Part shown: positions 9,057 to 17,705 of the stretch, in pieces
Numbering within the stretch: position 1 is the first letter of the stretch
Layout of the letters: every line of letters starts with the position of its first letter
Assembly (NCBI RefSeq): GCF_014195535.1
Contig: NZ_JACIBY010000003.1
Span: 438,440 to 502,439, forward strand
Direction of reading: 5' to 3'
DNA from: Runella defluvii
GTDB taxonomy: Bacteria; Bacteroidota; Bacteroidia; Cytophagales; Spirosomataceae
Length of the DNA: 64,000 nucleotides
Notes under the pieces: model-generated
What the model was told of the DNA's origin: nothing
What the model saw: only the letters and a program-made list of their open reading frames with translations
The model's database searches: none
Position numbers and translations under genes: made by a program

Positions 9057-9146
9057 ATGCCTTGCGGAAAAAAAAGAAAAAGACATAAGATCGCTACGCA
9101 CAAACGCAAAAAGCGCCTAAGAAAGAATCGTCACAAGAAGAAATAA
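9057..9146 (+). CDS. 29-residue AURKAIP1/COX24-type ribosomal protein
   Basis: An ATG at 9057 opens a 29-codon frame ending in TAA at 9144-9146, too short for most gene finders. The peptide starts MPCGKKRKRHKIATHKRKKR and continues RLRKNRHKKK; more than half of its residues are Lys, Arg or His. This matches the tiny Bacteroidota proteins annotated as AURKAIP1/COX24-domain proteins, related to the C-terminus of mitochondrial ribosomal protein mS38. It is followed at once by a strong hairpin terminator. A ribosomal role is family knowledge, not visible here. Confidence 0.85.
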   Translation: MPCGKKRKRHKIATHKRKKRLRKNRHKKK

Positions 9147-9155
9147 TTTCTGACT

Positions 9156-9189
9156 CCAAAACCAAGGTACTTTTTTACCTTGGTTTTGG
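9156..9189 (+). terminator. Rho-independent-like terminator
   Basis: A perfect 14-bp stem (9156-9169 with 9176-9189, arm CCAAAACCAAGGTA) sits 9 bp after the stop of the 29-residue protein, and a T-rich stretch follows. Confidence 0.75.
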
Positions 9190-9291
9190 GGTTTTATATA
9201 CATCTTCGATTATGTGTCGGACTTTGTAGTTAGTTTTTAACCATTCGCGATTTCACGCGGATTGGTTTTCACCCTCTATCCTTACATAACA

Positions 9292-10851
9292 TTGAGTAGC
9301 GAATTAGTCATTAGTGCCTCACAAAAAGGTACCCGCATCGCTCTCTTGCAGGAGAAGCGACTCGTTGAGTACCAAGTAGAGGAGTCGGAAAGTAGTTTTA
9401 CGGTTGGTGATATTTATTTAGGTACCGTCCGAAAACTCGTGACTGGCTTGAACGCTGCTTTTGTTGACATTGGATACGAAAAAGATGCCTTTCTGCATTA
9501 CCACGACTTAGGCCCTAACGTCCAATCATTAAATAAACTGACCAAAGATGTGATTGCTAAACGCCTCACATCGGGAAAGTTGAATAACTTTAAGATGGAG
9601 CCAGAGATTGATAAGCTCGGCAAAATCGATAAAGTACTCGGAAAAAACCAGCCCATTTTGGTGCAGGTTGTCAAAGAGCCTATTTCTACCAAAGGACCCC
9701 GACTTTCGTGCGATATTTCTATCGCAGGACGGTACGCAGTGCTAGTTCCCTTTTCTAATTCGGTCAATATTTCCAAAAAAATTACGGATAAGACCGAACG
9801 AACACGTCTGCATAAGTTAATGACTTCGGTCAAACCAGCCAATTTCGGCATTATTGTCCGTACTGTGGCTGCCAATAAAGACGTTGAGGAGTTGGATAAA
9901 GACATTCAAAACTCCATTAGAAAGTGGGAGCAAGGAATGAAAGCCTTGAGTGAGGCCAAACCACGCGACCGTATCATTGGCGAAATGAACCGTGCGTCTT
10001 CTATCATGCGTGACATGCTCAACGATACGTTTGATAGCATCACGGTTGATACCAAAGAGATGTACGACGACATCAGGGACTTTATTCATACGATTGCTCC
10101 CGATAAAGAAAAAATTGTAAAACTTTATTCGGGCAAAAGCAAATTATTTGAACAAGTAGGTCTTGAAAAGCAGATTAAGTCATTGTTTGGACGCTCAGTG
10201 AGCCTTCCTGGTGGAGGTTATCTCATTGTAGAACACACAGAAGCGCTCCATGTAATTGATGTCAACAGCGGTAACAAGTCCAACAACGAGGAAAGTCAGG
10301 AAGATACTGCGCTTCATACCAATACTGAAGCCGCCAAAGAAATAGCCCGTCAGCTTCGCCTTCGCGATATGGGCGGTATTATTGTGGTGGATTTTATTGA
10401 TATGCGTAAGCCAGAGCATAAAAAAGAACTGTACGACGTGATGAAAGCCGAAATGAAGGCTGACCGTTCTAAGTTCACGCTCTTGCCACTTACGAAATTT
10501 GGATTAATGCAAATTACGCGTCAACGGGTTCGCCCAGAATTGAACATCGTCACGCGGGAAGTTTGTCCAACTTGTAATGGCGCAGGAACCATTCAACCTA
10601 GTATTTTGATTTCGGATATTATCGAAAACAACCTCGAATATTTGTTGACCAAACAAAACGAAAGAAAGGTGTCGGTAGCCCTTCACCCGTACTTGCACGC
10701 GTACTTTACGGCGGGATTCCCGTCGCCCCGACTCAAATGGTTCTTTAAATATAAATCATGGGTTAAACTCTTAAAAGATAGCTCGCTGCCGATTACTGAG
10801 TTTAAGTTTTATGATAAAGATGGCGAGGAAATTGAAATCGCCACCACTTGA
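9292..10851 (+). CDS. rng: Ribonuclease E/G family endoribonuclease
   Basis: About 519 residues from the TTG at 9292, which gives the family N-terminus (M)SSELVISASQKG; an upstream in-frame TTG at 9262 would add ten unconserved residues. The S1-like segment VGDIYLGTVRKLVTGLNAAF is followed by the catalytic domain with Mg ligands D323 (IDVNSG) and D367 (VVDFIDM) and the zinc-link cysteines C425 and C428 (CPTCNGAG). The enzyme cleaves single-stranded RNA in rRNA maturation and mRNA decay. The length fits RNase G and not RNase E, since there is no long C-terminal scaffold. Confidence 0.93.
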   Translation: MSSELVISASQKGTRIALLQEKRLVEYQVEESESSFTVGDIYLGTVRKLVTGLNAAFVDIGYEKDAFLHYHDLGPNVQSLNKLTKDVIAKRLTSGKLNNFKMEPEIDKLGKIDKVLGKNQPILVQVVKEPISTKGPRLSCDISIAGRYAVLVPFSNSVNISKKITDKTERTRLHKLMTSVKPANFGIIVRTVAANKDVEELDKDIQNSIRKWEQGMKALSEAKPRDRIIGEMNRASSIMRDMLNDTFDSITVDTKEMYDDIRDFIHTIAPDKEKIVKLYSGKSKLFEQVGLEKQIKSLFGRSVSLPGGGYLIVEHTEALHVIDVNSGNKSNNEESQEDTALHTNTEAAKEIARQLRLRDMGGIIVVDFIDMRKPEHKKELYDVMKAEMKADRSKFTLLPLTKFGLMQITRQRVRPELNIVTREVCPTCNGAGTIQPSILISDIIENNLEYLLTKQNERKVSVALHPYLHAYFTAGFPSPRLKWFFKYKSWVKLLKDSSLPITEFKFYDKDGEEIEIATT

Positions 10852-10871
10852 TTCTTTTAAAAACATGTTTA

Positions 10872-10928
10872 AAGGGTTAAGAGTTATTAGTGTAGGAAAT
10901 TAACCGAAACTAATAACTTTTGACCCTT
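10872..10928 (+). terminator. Long imperfect hairpin after rng
   Basis: Arms of 19 nt (10872-10890 and 10910-10928) pair with a few mismatches around a 19-nt loop. It lies 20 bp after the rng stop, so transcript termination or 3'-end protection is likely. Confidence 0.5.
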
Positions 10929-10960
10929 GATAGTTTAAATGGTGTCTCACTGAGTGAAAT

Positions 10961-11467
10961 ATGAAAATTACAACTTTTGCTATTCGCGTTTGGCGGGTAT
11001 TTTCAATGATAACTGTATTTGTTGCTTCAATGTATAGTTATAGTTTGTTTGGGCAAGAAGTGGGAGTGCATTTTAATGCCCTTGGCCAAGCAGACGAGTT
11101 CATGCTCAAATCTGATATATTTTATATTTTGGTAGGTTTGATTTTAACCAACAACGTTTTGCTTCTGTCGGTTGGTCGGGCATTGCTAAAATTGCCTTCA
11201 AACGTGCTGCCGATTCCAAATCAACCACTTTGGGCCGAACACCGCGAAGAGTTGAACGAGCATATTCAGAATTGGATATATAGTTTGGTGGCCATGATAA
11301 ATACGTCGATTGCACTGACAATTTTTGCGTTGGCGACCGTAAACAATGAATTCAAATTTAAAATCGCCGATTTTAATGGATTGTTATACCTAATCGTTGG
11401 ATTCCTTCTGGCGATTGTAGTGGCGTTGCCGATTCGCCTTATGATGAAACCAAGCTCGAATGATTAA
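10961..11467 (+). CDS. Four-helix membrane protein, DUF1648-like
   Basis: A 168-residue integral membrane protein with hydrophobic segments at about 13-30, 52-74, 107-125 and 137-158. The stretch GVHFNALGQADEFMLKSDIF after helix 1 resembles the DUF1648 signature of SdpI-like proteins (V-H-F-x-x-x-G-x-x-D then K). That assignment is tentative. Its TAA stop overlaps the queA ATG by one base (TAATG), so translation of the two is probably coupled, although no functional link to queuosine synthesis is known. Confidence 0.7.
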   Translation: MKITTFAIRVWRVFSMITVFVASMYSYSLFGQEVGVHFNALGQADEFMLKSDIFYILVGLILTNNVLLLSVGRALLKLPSNVLPIPNQPLWAEHREELNEHIQNWIYSLVAMINTSIALTIFALATVNNEFKFKIADFNGLLYLIVGFLLAIVVALPIRLMMKPSSND

Positions 11468-12705
11468 TGACGTTGCCCGAAATTCTTCTAGCCGACTACG
11501 AGTACGATTTGCCCGATGAAAAAATTGCGCGGTATCCCGTTGAGCCACGAGATTCGTCCAAACTAATGGTGTATCGAAAAGGTGAAATCTTACACCGACA
11601 ATTTACGGATGTAGTCAACTATTTGCCATCGCAAAGCTTTTTGGTCTTTAACAATACAAAGGTCATTCCTGCACGGGTGTTTTTTACCAAACCGACAGGA
11701 GCGCTGATTGAAGTATTCTTATTACACCCCGAAGCCCCCACTAGGGTCATCAATGAGGCCATGCAGCAAACCACCCACGCGGTTTGGAGTTGCATGGTGG
11801 GAAATAAAAAAAGATGGAAAGCCCATGAGACGCTTCAGTGTAATTTGTTGATTAATCAGCTTACCGTTACCGTTTTTGCCGATTGGGCAGACATGGATAA
11901 AAACTGGGTGAATTTTCGCTGGCAAGTTGCCGATTCACAGCCCGAACCAATCGAACTTACGTTTGTTGAAATAATTCGTGCTTTGGGGGAAATTCCTTTG
12001 CCACCGTATTTGAACCGAAAAACGGAAGCGCAAGACCTCGAAACGTATCAAACGGTTTATTCAAAAATTGAAGGAGCAGTAGCAGCACCCACGGCTGGAC
12101 TGCATTTTACCGAGCAGGTTTTTGAAAATTTAGCCAATGCAGGAATAACGCATGATTTTGTGACGCTACACGTAGGGGCGGGAACTTTTCAACCCGTAAA
12201 AGTAGCCAATGCCATAGAGCACACTATGCACGCCGAACAAGTGGTTTATCGACGAGCGTTTATTGAAAATCTTCTCGTCCACTTAGAAGGAATCGTTGCC
12301 GTTGGGACTACCTCGATGCGTTCCCTTGAAAGTCTGTATTGGTTTGGGGTAAAACTTTGGCAAAACAAGACCAAAGTTCAGAATGGATTTTTTATTGAAA
12401 AATTGACGCCTTATCAGGTCTATACTTCATTGCCTTCGGCGGAAGAATCTTTGCAGACAATTTTGGCGTACATGGAGCACCATGAATTGAATGAGGTAAT
12501 TGGAGAAACCGAAATTATGATTTTCCCAAGTTATACCTTCAAACTATGCAAAGGGTTGATTACGAACTACCATCAGCCCAAGTCAACGTTAATGTTGCTT
12601 GTTGCCGCTTTTGTCGGGCCGAACTGGCGAACAATTTACGACGAAGCTCTTGCGAACGACTATCGCTTTTTAAGCTATGGCGATTCTTCATTGCTATTGC
12701 CGTGA
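11467..12705 (+). CDS. queA: S-adenosylmethionine:tRNA ribosyltransferase-isomerase
   Basis: A 412-residue enzyme that transfers and isomerises the ribosyl group of SAM onto 7-aminomethyl-7-deazaguanine in tRNA, giving epoxyqueuosine. Family motifs include YDLPDEKIARYPVEPRDSSKLMV at the N-terminus, FNNTKVIPARV, the GEIPLPPYLNR segment, AAPTAGLHFT, HVGAGTFQPVK and the closing ITNYHQPKSTLMLLVAAF. It is longer than the roughly 350-residue proteobacterial enzyme; the extra residues fall mainly around 95-150, as in other Bacteroidota. Two small hairpins follow its stop. Confidence 0.94.
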   Translation: MTLPEILLADYEYDLPDEKIARYPVEPRDSSKLMVYRKGEILHRQFTDVVNYLPSQSFLVFNNTKVIPARVFFTKPTGALIEVFLLHPEAPTRVINEAMQQTTHAVWSCMVGNKKRWKAHETLQCNLLINQLTVTVFADWADMDKNWVNFRWQVADSQPEPIELTFVEIIRALGEIPLPPYLNRKTEAQDLETYQTVYSKIEGAVAAPTAGLHFTEQVFENLANAGITHDFVTLHVGAGTFQPVKVANAIEHTMHAEQVVYRRAFIENLLVHLEGIVAVGTTSMRSLESLYWFGVKLWQNKTKVQNGFFIEKLTPYQVYTSLPSAEESLQTILAYMEHHELNEVIGETEIMIFPSYTFKLCKGLITNYHQPKSTLMLLVAAFVGPNWRTIYDEALANDYRFLSYGDSSLLLP

Positions 12706-12781
12706 CTCAGGTTTCTCAAAACCTGAGCAAACGCAACTCTAAAAAAATCTGAAAGTGCCTCTGGTTTCTCAAAACCAGAGG
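12706..12781. repeat. Paired hairpins with loop CTCA
   Basis: Two short palindromes stand side by side. One has arms CTCAGGTTT/AAACCTGAG (12706-12727) and the other CCTCTGGTTT/AAACCAGAGG (12758-12781). Both have loop CTCA. The arms differ by a substitution that is compensated on the other side, so the fold and not the exact sequence is kept. They lie between convergent genes and may terminate both, or belong to a dispersed REP-like family. Confidence 0.6.
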
Positions 12782-12788
12782 TAAGAAG

Positions 12789-13586
12789 CTACTTGATACG
12801 TGATTGAATGACAAAGTTGTCGTTTCGGGTAATTCCCCAAACGACAACTTCTTTTTTGTAGGTTCGGTCAATGGCGAAGCCCTGTCCTTCACTGGGTGTC
12901 GAAATCGTTTGAAGATACACAAGCGTAGAACCTCTTTCGGGAAGTTGGAGTACATAAAGCTCTGGTTTATCGTGGCCAGTGCAATACAATTTCCCATCAG
13001 GCCCCCACGTTCCTCCCGATGTACTTTTGGGAGCAAATGACTGTAAGAGAAATTCGGGAAAACCCCACGACGCAACTTGCTGCCACTGGGGAGTAAACTT
13101 AACGAGAGTCGTCCAGCGATTGTCGCGGCCCCCGTCAGAATTTTTATCAGAATAGTTGGCAAAAGCCACCCACCAATGCCCTTCGTGAAAATCAATCCAA
13201 GTAGCCGAGCCAGGAAAAAAGCCAAAACTGTGAGAGTCGATATGCGCCAGCGTATTTTTGTCAAATACCTCAATAGAACTACTCATGGGTTTGTTGGGGT
13301 AATTGGAGTGGGCACAATACAGCCGATTACCAATAATCAACCCACTGTTGAGGTGTTTGAGAATTCCCGTGGAGTCACTCCACGTTTTTACTGTTTTCCC
13401 GTCGGTTTTAGTGTGTTTTGAAATGGAGGTATTGTTGATGACGTAAAAAAAGGTCGCATCAACGGCGACTCCTTGCTTGGCTTCTTTGACCTGAAAACGA
13501 GTCACTTCCGTTGCTTTCTGCGTTTGTGCCCAAAGCCCCTGTGCCAATAAGGTAAGAAATAGAAAAAAGTATGTTTTCATTTTCAA
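12789..13586 (-). CDS. Secreted beta-propeller-like protein
   Basis: A 265-residue protein with signal peptide (residues 1-20, cleavage after LWAQ). The rest is repetitive beta structure rich in Trp, Gly and Asp (ATFFYVINNTSISKHTKTDG, GLIIGNRLYCAHSNYP, GTWGPDGKLYCTGHDKPELYV), reading like blades of a small propeller. No catalytic motif is recognised. It is convergent with queA; a periplasmic or surface location is inferred. Confidence 0.7.
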   Translation of the reverse strand: MKMKTYFFLFLTLLAQGLWAQTQKATEVTRFQVKEAKQGVAVDATFFYVINNTSISKHTKTDGKTVKTWSDSTGILKHLNSGLIIGNRLYCAHSNYPNKPMSSSIEVFDKNTLAHIDSHSFGFFPGSATWIDFHEGHWWVAFANYSDKNSDGGRDNRWTTLVKFTPQWQQVASWGFPEFLLQSFAPKSTSGGTWGPDGKLYCTGHDKPELYVLQLPERGSTLVYLQTISTPSEGQGFAIDRTYKKEVVVWGITRNDNFVIQSRIK

Positions 13587-13660
13587 CCGATGTTCTGAAA
13601 GTATTTTTTTAAACCTGCTGCCTTATAAGGGCAATACACATACATTCTAAATAACATTTT

Positions 13661-14158
13661 ATGCGATTTTTTACTTCTTTGCGAGCCGTTTTGTACGTTT
13701 TATTTTTGGGACTTTTAAGTTTTGGTACCCAGGCCCAATCTGGCGCTTTGTCGGATGTTGCCTTTATGAAAGGTCATTGGTTGGGTACGTTTAACGGAGG
13801 CCCAATTGAAGCATTTTGGGCCGCACCTGCGGGCGACAACCTAACGGGCTTCATGCGGATGATGAAAGACAACAAAGTAACGATGTACGAAATGTTGGTT
13901 TTTGAGCAAACGGAACAAGGGCCTATCGTTTTGGTAAAACATTTTAAACCAGGTTTAGTCGCAATGGAAGAAAAAGAGATTTCGGATCGCTACCGTTTTA
14001 TCGAGGCTAAAAAGTACCAAGCTTTGTTTGAAAAGTCGGATGGAGCCGTTCGGATTATTTATGAACTTAGAACCCCTAATCAACTGGTCATTCAGCGGGG
14101 AAAACAAGAAGGTGGCAAATGGGTTTTTGCTGACTTATTTGTTTTTGCGCGTCAATAA
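13661..14158 (+). CDS. DUF6265 domain secreted protein
   Basis: A 165-residue exported protein: signal peptide to about residue 25 (GTQAQ), then a single DUF6265 domain with the pattern FMKGHWLGTFNGGPIEAFWAAP and GDNLTGFMRMMKDNKV. The fold resembles a small lipocalin-like barrel; the function is unknown in the family. The last 24 nt overlap the 3' end of the convergent phosphodiester glycosidase gene. Confidence 0.8.
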   Translation: MRFFTSLRAVLYVLFLGLLSFGTQAQSGALSDVAFMKGHWLGTFNGGPIEAFWAAPAGDNLTGFMRMMKDNKVTMYEMLVFEQTEQGPIVLVKHFKPGLVAMEEKEISDRYRFIEAKKYQALFEKSDGAVRIIYELRTPNQLVIQRGKQEGGKWVFADLFVFARQ

Positions 14159-15028
14159 TTTCAAAATAAGGGCGTTGCTTACGGAACGCTCACCTTCATG
14201 GTCAAATTTTTTGTTATCGCTGGGGTAGTTTACTACCCCTTTTTCTTTGAGCCATAAAGTGGTTGAGCCACCGCCGTCGAGGTTGAGGGCGGATGAGCAG
14301 CCAAGCTGGCGAGTCAAAAAAGTAAGTTCTGATAAATTCATGCCATAGGATTCGGCTGATCGACCATCGACGGTAATCAGGAGTGTTTTGCCCGATTTGG
14401 TTGTACACACACACGAACGAGGGTGGCGGTTGTCGTTGAAAGCATTTTTTGGTAAAACTTCGTCTTTGTTTTCCCACCGCAATAAGGGCCCCGACAGCAT
14501 TATATTATTATAAGGTAGAAGATATTCCCAACCCACCAAAGGTTCCCCCCGTAAAATTTGAAAATTTTTTTTGTCAACGGCAATTCCTGCCTGACCATGA
14601 AAAGCAGCTTTTGACCCTTTTAAAGCACGGGTTGTATCGGGAGTTTGGCCATTTATTTTGATAAAATCGACCGAACCACCGTTTTTAACGTCAAAAAAAC
14701 CTCCGTTGATGGCCAGAAAAGCGTCATTTTCTTGGGCAAGTTGACTTGTTTTTCGCAATTGTCCTCTTTTTTTATCTCGTTTGTTCAACGAATCCGCAGT
14801 AATAATCTCCCAAACAAACTTCCGAGCCTTTCGAGAAACTTCGACTATATTGACACTTTGGTTGGCTTCAAACAACTCTTTTTGCTGAAAATGAGCGTAT
14901 TTCCAAATCACACCTTTGGCGAGGGTTTCTGTTTTCCAAGGAGCATTGGCAAGTGCTAATGAATCTTTTGTGGTTTGCGCCGACGCAAACAGTACATTTA
15001 GGCAGAGCAAAAAAGTTAGCCGTTTCAT
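14135..15028 (-). CDS. Phosphodiester glycosidase (NAGPA domain) protein
   Basis: A 297-residue exported protein with signal peptide (1-17, FASAQ). The NAGPA-type domain is clear: AINGGFFD near 102-110, RHPRSCVCTTKSGKTLLITVDGRS, ALNLDGGGSTTLW with the hallmark DGGGS, and GERSVSNALIL near the end. Relatives cleave GlcNAc-phosphodiesters (human uncovering enzyme, bacterial sporulation and exopolysaccharide proteins). The substrate is unknown. The gene overlaps the convergent DUF6265 gene by 24 nt. Confidence 0.85.
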   Translation of the reverse strand: MKRLTFLLCLNVLFASAQTTKDSLALANAPWKTETLAKGVIWKYAHFQQKELFEANQSVNIVEVSRKARKFVWEIITADSLNKRDKKRGQLRKTSQLAQENDAFLAINGGFFDVKNGGSVDFIKINGQTPDTTRALKGSKAAFHGQAGIAVDKKNFQILRGEPLVGWEYLLPYNNIMLSGPLLRWENKDEVLPKNAFNDNRHPRSCVCTTKSGKTLLITVDGRSAESYGMNLSELTFLTRQLGCSSALNLDGGGSTTLWLKEKGVVNYPSDNKKFDHEGERSVSNALILKLLTRKNK

Positions 15029-15082
15029 TTTATTTTCTAATTTTGCGAGTCTTTAAAATATCAATCGAATTATTCTTCAAAT

Positions 15083-15640
15083 ATGGCAAAAGTTCCGGTT
15101 AATAAGCACCAGCCAATGTATCAAATGCCTACTTCACCATTGTCGGTGAAGACGAAAAAGTTTGCACTGGACAAAAAAGAGTACGTACGTATCGCATTGC
15201 GCCAAACGTGGGAACAACAAAAGATGTGGGTACTCCTTCCATTGGGTCTTTTGTTAGTGAATGCCATTTTGGGAATCACGGGTGTGTATCCCAACATTTG
15301 GGCGTACATCGTTATTGTTCTTGGGGCAGCACTTTACGTCGGTTTTTGGTGGGTTCAATTTACAGGGGTTACTCAGTTAGAACAATATAAACAATTGTTT
15401 GAAAAGTATTTCTATGAAATTGATAGTCGCCAAATTTTGGTGAAAATTAACACCAAAGAAGGTGGTGTGATGCAATGGGACCAAATTCAGAGCGCGTACA
15501 AAGACAAAGAAGCCTATATCTTGGTCATGTCTCGCGGGCAGTTTTTGCATTTCCCAACGTCAGCCTTTAATTCTGAACACGACTTAAAATTATTTGAGCG
15601 TATTTTGAAACAAAAGAATTTGTTGACAGAAACGAAATAA
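15083..15640 (+). CDS. YcxB-like membrane protein
   Basis: A 185-residue protein with two closely spaced transmembrane helices (about 48-66 and 71-92) and a C-terminal cytosolic domain with YcxB-type features: FEKYFYEIDSRQILVKINTKEGGVMQWDQIQSAYKDKEAYILVMSRGQFLHFPTSAF in outline, that is an I-x-W-x-x-I core then a strand with a conserved aromatic. The function of the family is unknown. It is followed by a strong terminator at 15661-15692. Confidence 0.7.
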   Translation: MAKVPVNKHQPMYQMPTSPLSVKTKKFALDKKEYVRIALRQTWEQQKMWVLLPLGLLLVNAILGITGVYPNIWAYIVIVLGAALYVGFWWVQFTGVTQLEQYKQLFEKYFYEIDSRQILVKINTKEGGVMQWDQIQSAYKDKEAYILVMSRGQFLHFPTSAFNSEHDLKLFERILKQKNLLTETK

Positions 15641-15977
15641 AGGTCGTTGACATCGAACAAAAAAAGTGACTGAATTTCCTCAGTCACTTTTTTTGTTTTA
15701 AAAAATGAAAAATTAAAATGCAAAAGGTGAATCAAAAAAGTGCAATTTTGTTATGTTTGCATACCGTAAGATAAATTGTAGTAAAGGCTTTATTTACAAA
15801 CAGTTGACTATTTTGACTTTCGGATAGAAAGTGTGGTACTATTCCTTGTTTCTGAAAATAGTATAAAAACATTGAAAAGAATTATTCTATATTTGCGTTA
15901 TAGACGTCCAAAAGTCAGCCAATTATTTTTATTTTTCCTTTGATTTATCCCATAAAAACGAATCTTATCCTTTGATT
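15641..15977. other. 337-bp intergenic region with terminator and a -7 box
   Basis: Besides the terminator at 15661-15692, the stretch is AT-rich and has no credible frame. One TAnnTTTG box (TATATTTG, 15888-15895) lies 82 bp before the hydrolase start and is its likely promoter, although no convincing -33 element is at the expected distance. Confidence 0.5.
15661..15692 (+). terminator. Rho-independent terminator
   Basis: A 13-bp stem (arms 15661-15673 and 15680-15692, core GTGACTGA/TCAGTCAC) with a U-rich right side, 20 bp after the YcxB-like gene. Confidence 0.85.
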
Positions 15978-16751
15978 ATGAGCTACTTGATTAAAGAATC
16001 CGACGGTTATCGCTACATTGATGAAGGCCAAGGAGATGTGCTATTGCTGTTGCACGGTCTTTTTGGTGCATTGAGTAACTGGGATGGGGTAATCACTCAT
16101 TTTAGCAAAAACTACCGTATTATTATCCCGATGCTCCCCATTTATGAAATGAGCCCGCGCGAAGCAGGTTTGGAAGCACTGGTAACTTTTACGGAAGGAT
16201 TTGTGGCTTCTCAAAAATTGACAGACATGACCCTGATTGGAAATTCACTCGGTGGTCATATTGCTATTTTATATACGCTTACCCACCAAGACCAAGTAAA
16301 GCGTTTGGTGTTGACAGGTAGTTCGGGGCTGTTTGAGAATGGGATGGGAGGTTCGTATCCTAAGCGGGGAAGTTACGAATACATTTCGGAGCGCGTGGCT
16401 TATACTTTCTATGACCCCAAGGTAGCGACGAAAGAATTGATTGATGAAGTGTTTGAAACGACATCCAGCATTCCTAAGTGCATGAGCATTGTCGGAATTG
16501 CCAAATCAGCACAGCGTAACAATGTGGCCAAAGATTTACACAAAATTCAGGTGCCGACCTTGCTCGTATGGGGACTGAATGATACCATCACGCCGCCGCA
16601 CGTAGCACACGAGTTTAATCGACTCATTTCAAAATCGGAATTATACTTCATCGATAAATGTTGCCATGCCCCTATGATGGAACATCCAGAACGTTTTAAC
16701 GAATTGCTGGATCAATTCTTAGTGGAAAATCCCGTGGCTGAGTTAGCCTAA
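15978..16751 (+). CDS. Alpha/beta-fold hydrolase
   Basis: About 257 residues from the ATG at 15978 (a TTG two codons upstream is a poorer start). The alpha/beta hydrolase elements are present: oxyanion HGLFGALSNWD, the nucleophile elbow GNSLGG, the acid in WGLNDTITPP and the catalytic histidine in CCHAPMMEHP. This is an ordinary carboxylesterase/lactonase-type fold without a specificity signature. It lies 74 bp upstream of an acyltransferase gene on the same strand. Confidence 0.85.
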   Translation: MSYLIKESDGYRYIDEGQGDVLLLLHGLFGALSNWDGVITHFSKNYRIIIPMLPIYEMSPREAGLEALVTFTEGFVASQKLTDMTLIGNSLGGHIAILYTLTHQDQVKRLVLTGSSGLFENGMGGSYPKRGSYEYISERVAYTFYDPKVATKELIDEVFETTSSIPKCMSIVGIAKSAQRNNVAKDLHKIQVPTLLVWGLNDTITPPHVAHEFNRLISKSELYFIDKCCHAPMMEHPERFNELLDQFLVENPVAELA

Positions 16752-16825
16752 TTTTTTCTAACTTAGCACAATACAAAGTCGTCAATGGGGTAATAGCTGT
16801 TGGCGACCTTTTACTTTTATTCGAT

Positions 16826-17659
16826 ATGGCTTCCGAACGACCTATTTCTCGGTATAGTTTTTTGCCTAAATGGCTTTCGTGGCTCGATTTTTTGGGGTTT
16901 CTCGAAAAAGACCCTTTTGGCAATTCGTTGTTTATTAAACGATTACTGATTTCAGGAATTGGCTGGTTTACCTATTGGCGATTTACGGTAGTCAACAAAA
17001 CGGTGATTGAAGGCATTGAGCACCTTGAAAACCTTCCCGATAATAATGTCCTTTTTCTGTCGAACCACCAGACGTATTTTGCGGATGTTATTTCGTTTTA
17101 CCATATTTTTTCGAGCGTAAAGTGGGGTTTTAAAAGTACCATTGTTCCCCCTTTGTATTTGTTGGCACCTCGGGCTAGAAGTTATTATGTGGCTGCGAGT
17201 GAAACCATGAAAGCGGGCATAGTTCCCAAACTGTTTGGTTTAGGTGGAGCGCTGACAGTGGAGCGCTCGTGGAGGGCAGAGGGGAAAAACGTAAAAAGAG
17301 AACGTGACTCAAAAGCGGGTGATAAAGTGTATCAAGCATTGGGGCACGGTTGGGTAGTGAGTTTTCCTCAGGGTACAACCAGCCCGTATGCACCCATCCG
17401 AAAAGGAACGGCGCATTTGATTTTAGAAAACAACCCGATTGTTATTCCAGTGGTTATCAATGGTTTTCGACGTGCCTTTGATAAAAAAGGATTGCGTTTT
17501 AAAAAACGTAATACGACTTTGACCGTTCGTTTCAAAGCACCCATTGAGTTTGATCAATCAATGTCGGTAGAGGAAATGGTTGAGCGAATTCGAAAGGAAA
17601 TTGAGCAAGAAATTCCCTACGATAAAATGAAATGGATGCAGGGAGAAGGGGAAGGATAG
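16826..17659 (+). CDS. PlsC-family acyltransferase with variant motifs
   Basis: A 277-residue member of the 1-acyl-sn-glycerol-3-phosphate acyltransferase superfamily, probably membrane-associated through the hydrophobic helix near residues 38-52. Motif I reads NHQTYFAD, which puts five residues between His and Asp instead of the usual four. The motif III block is FPQGTTSPY, with Gln in place of the usual Glu of FPEGTRS. Motif IV (NNPIVIPVVINGF) is normal. A lipid acyl transfer is likely, but the altered motifs argue for a substrate other than lysophosphatidic acid. Confidence 0.8.
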   Translation: MASERPISRYSFLPKWLSWLDFLGFLEKDPFGNSLFIKRLLISGIGWFTYWRFTVVNKTVIEGIEHLENLPDNNVLFLSNHQTYFADVISFYHIFSSVKWGFKSTIVPPLYLLAPRARSYYVAASETMKAGIVPKLFGLGGALTVERSWRAEGKNVKRERDSKAGDKVYQALGHGWVVSFPQGTTSPYAPIRKGTAHLILENNPIVIPVVINGFRRAFDKKGLRFKKRNTTLTVRFKAPIEFDQSMSVEEMVERIRKEIEQEIPYDKMKWMQGEGEG

Positions 17660-17705
17660 CTGCCTACTTCTCAAAATGAGTGAAAAGCAGGCAGCTCGCA
17701 ATGTT

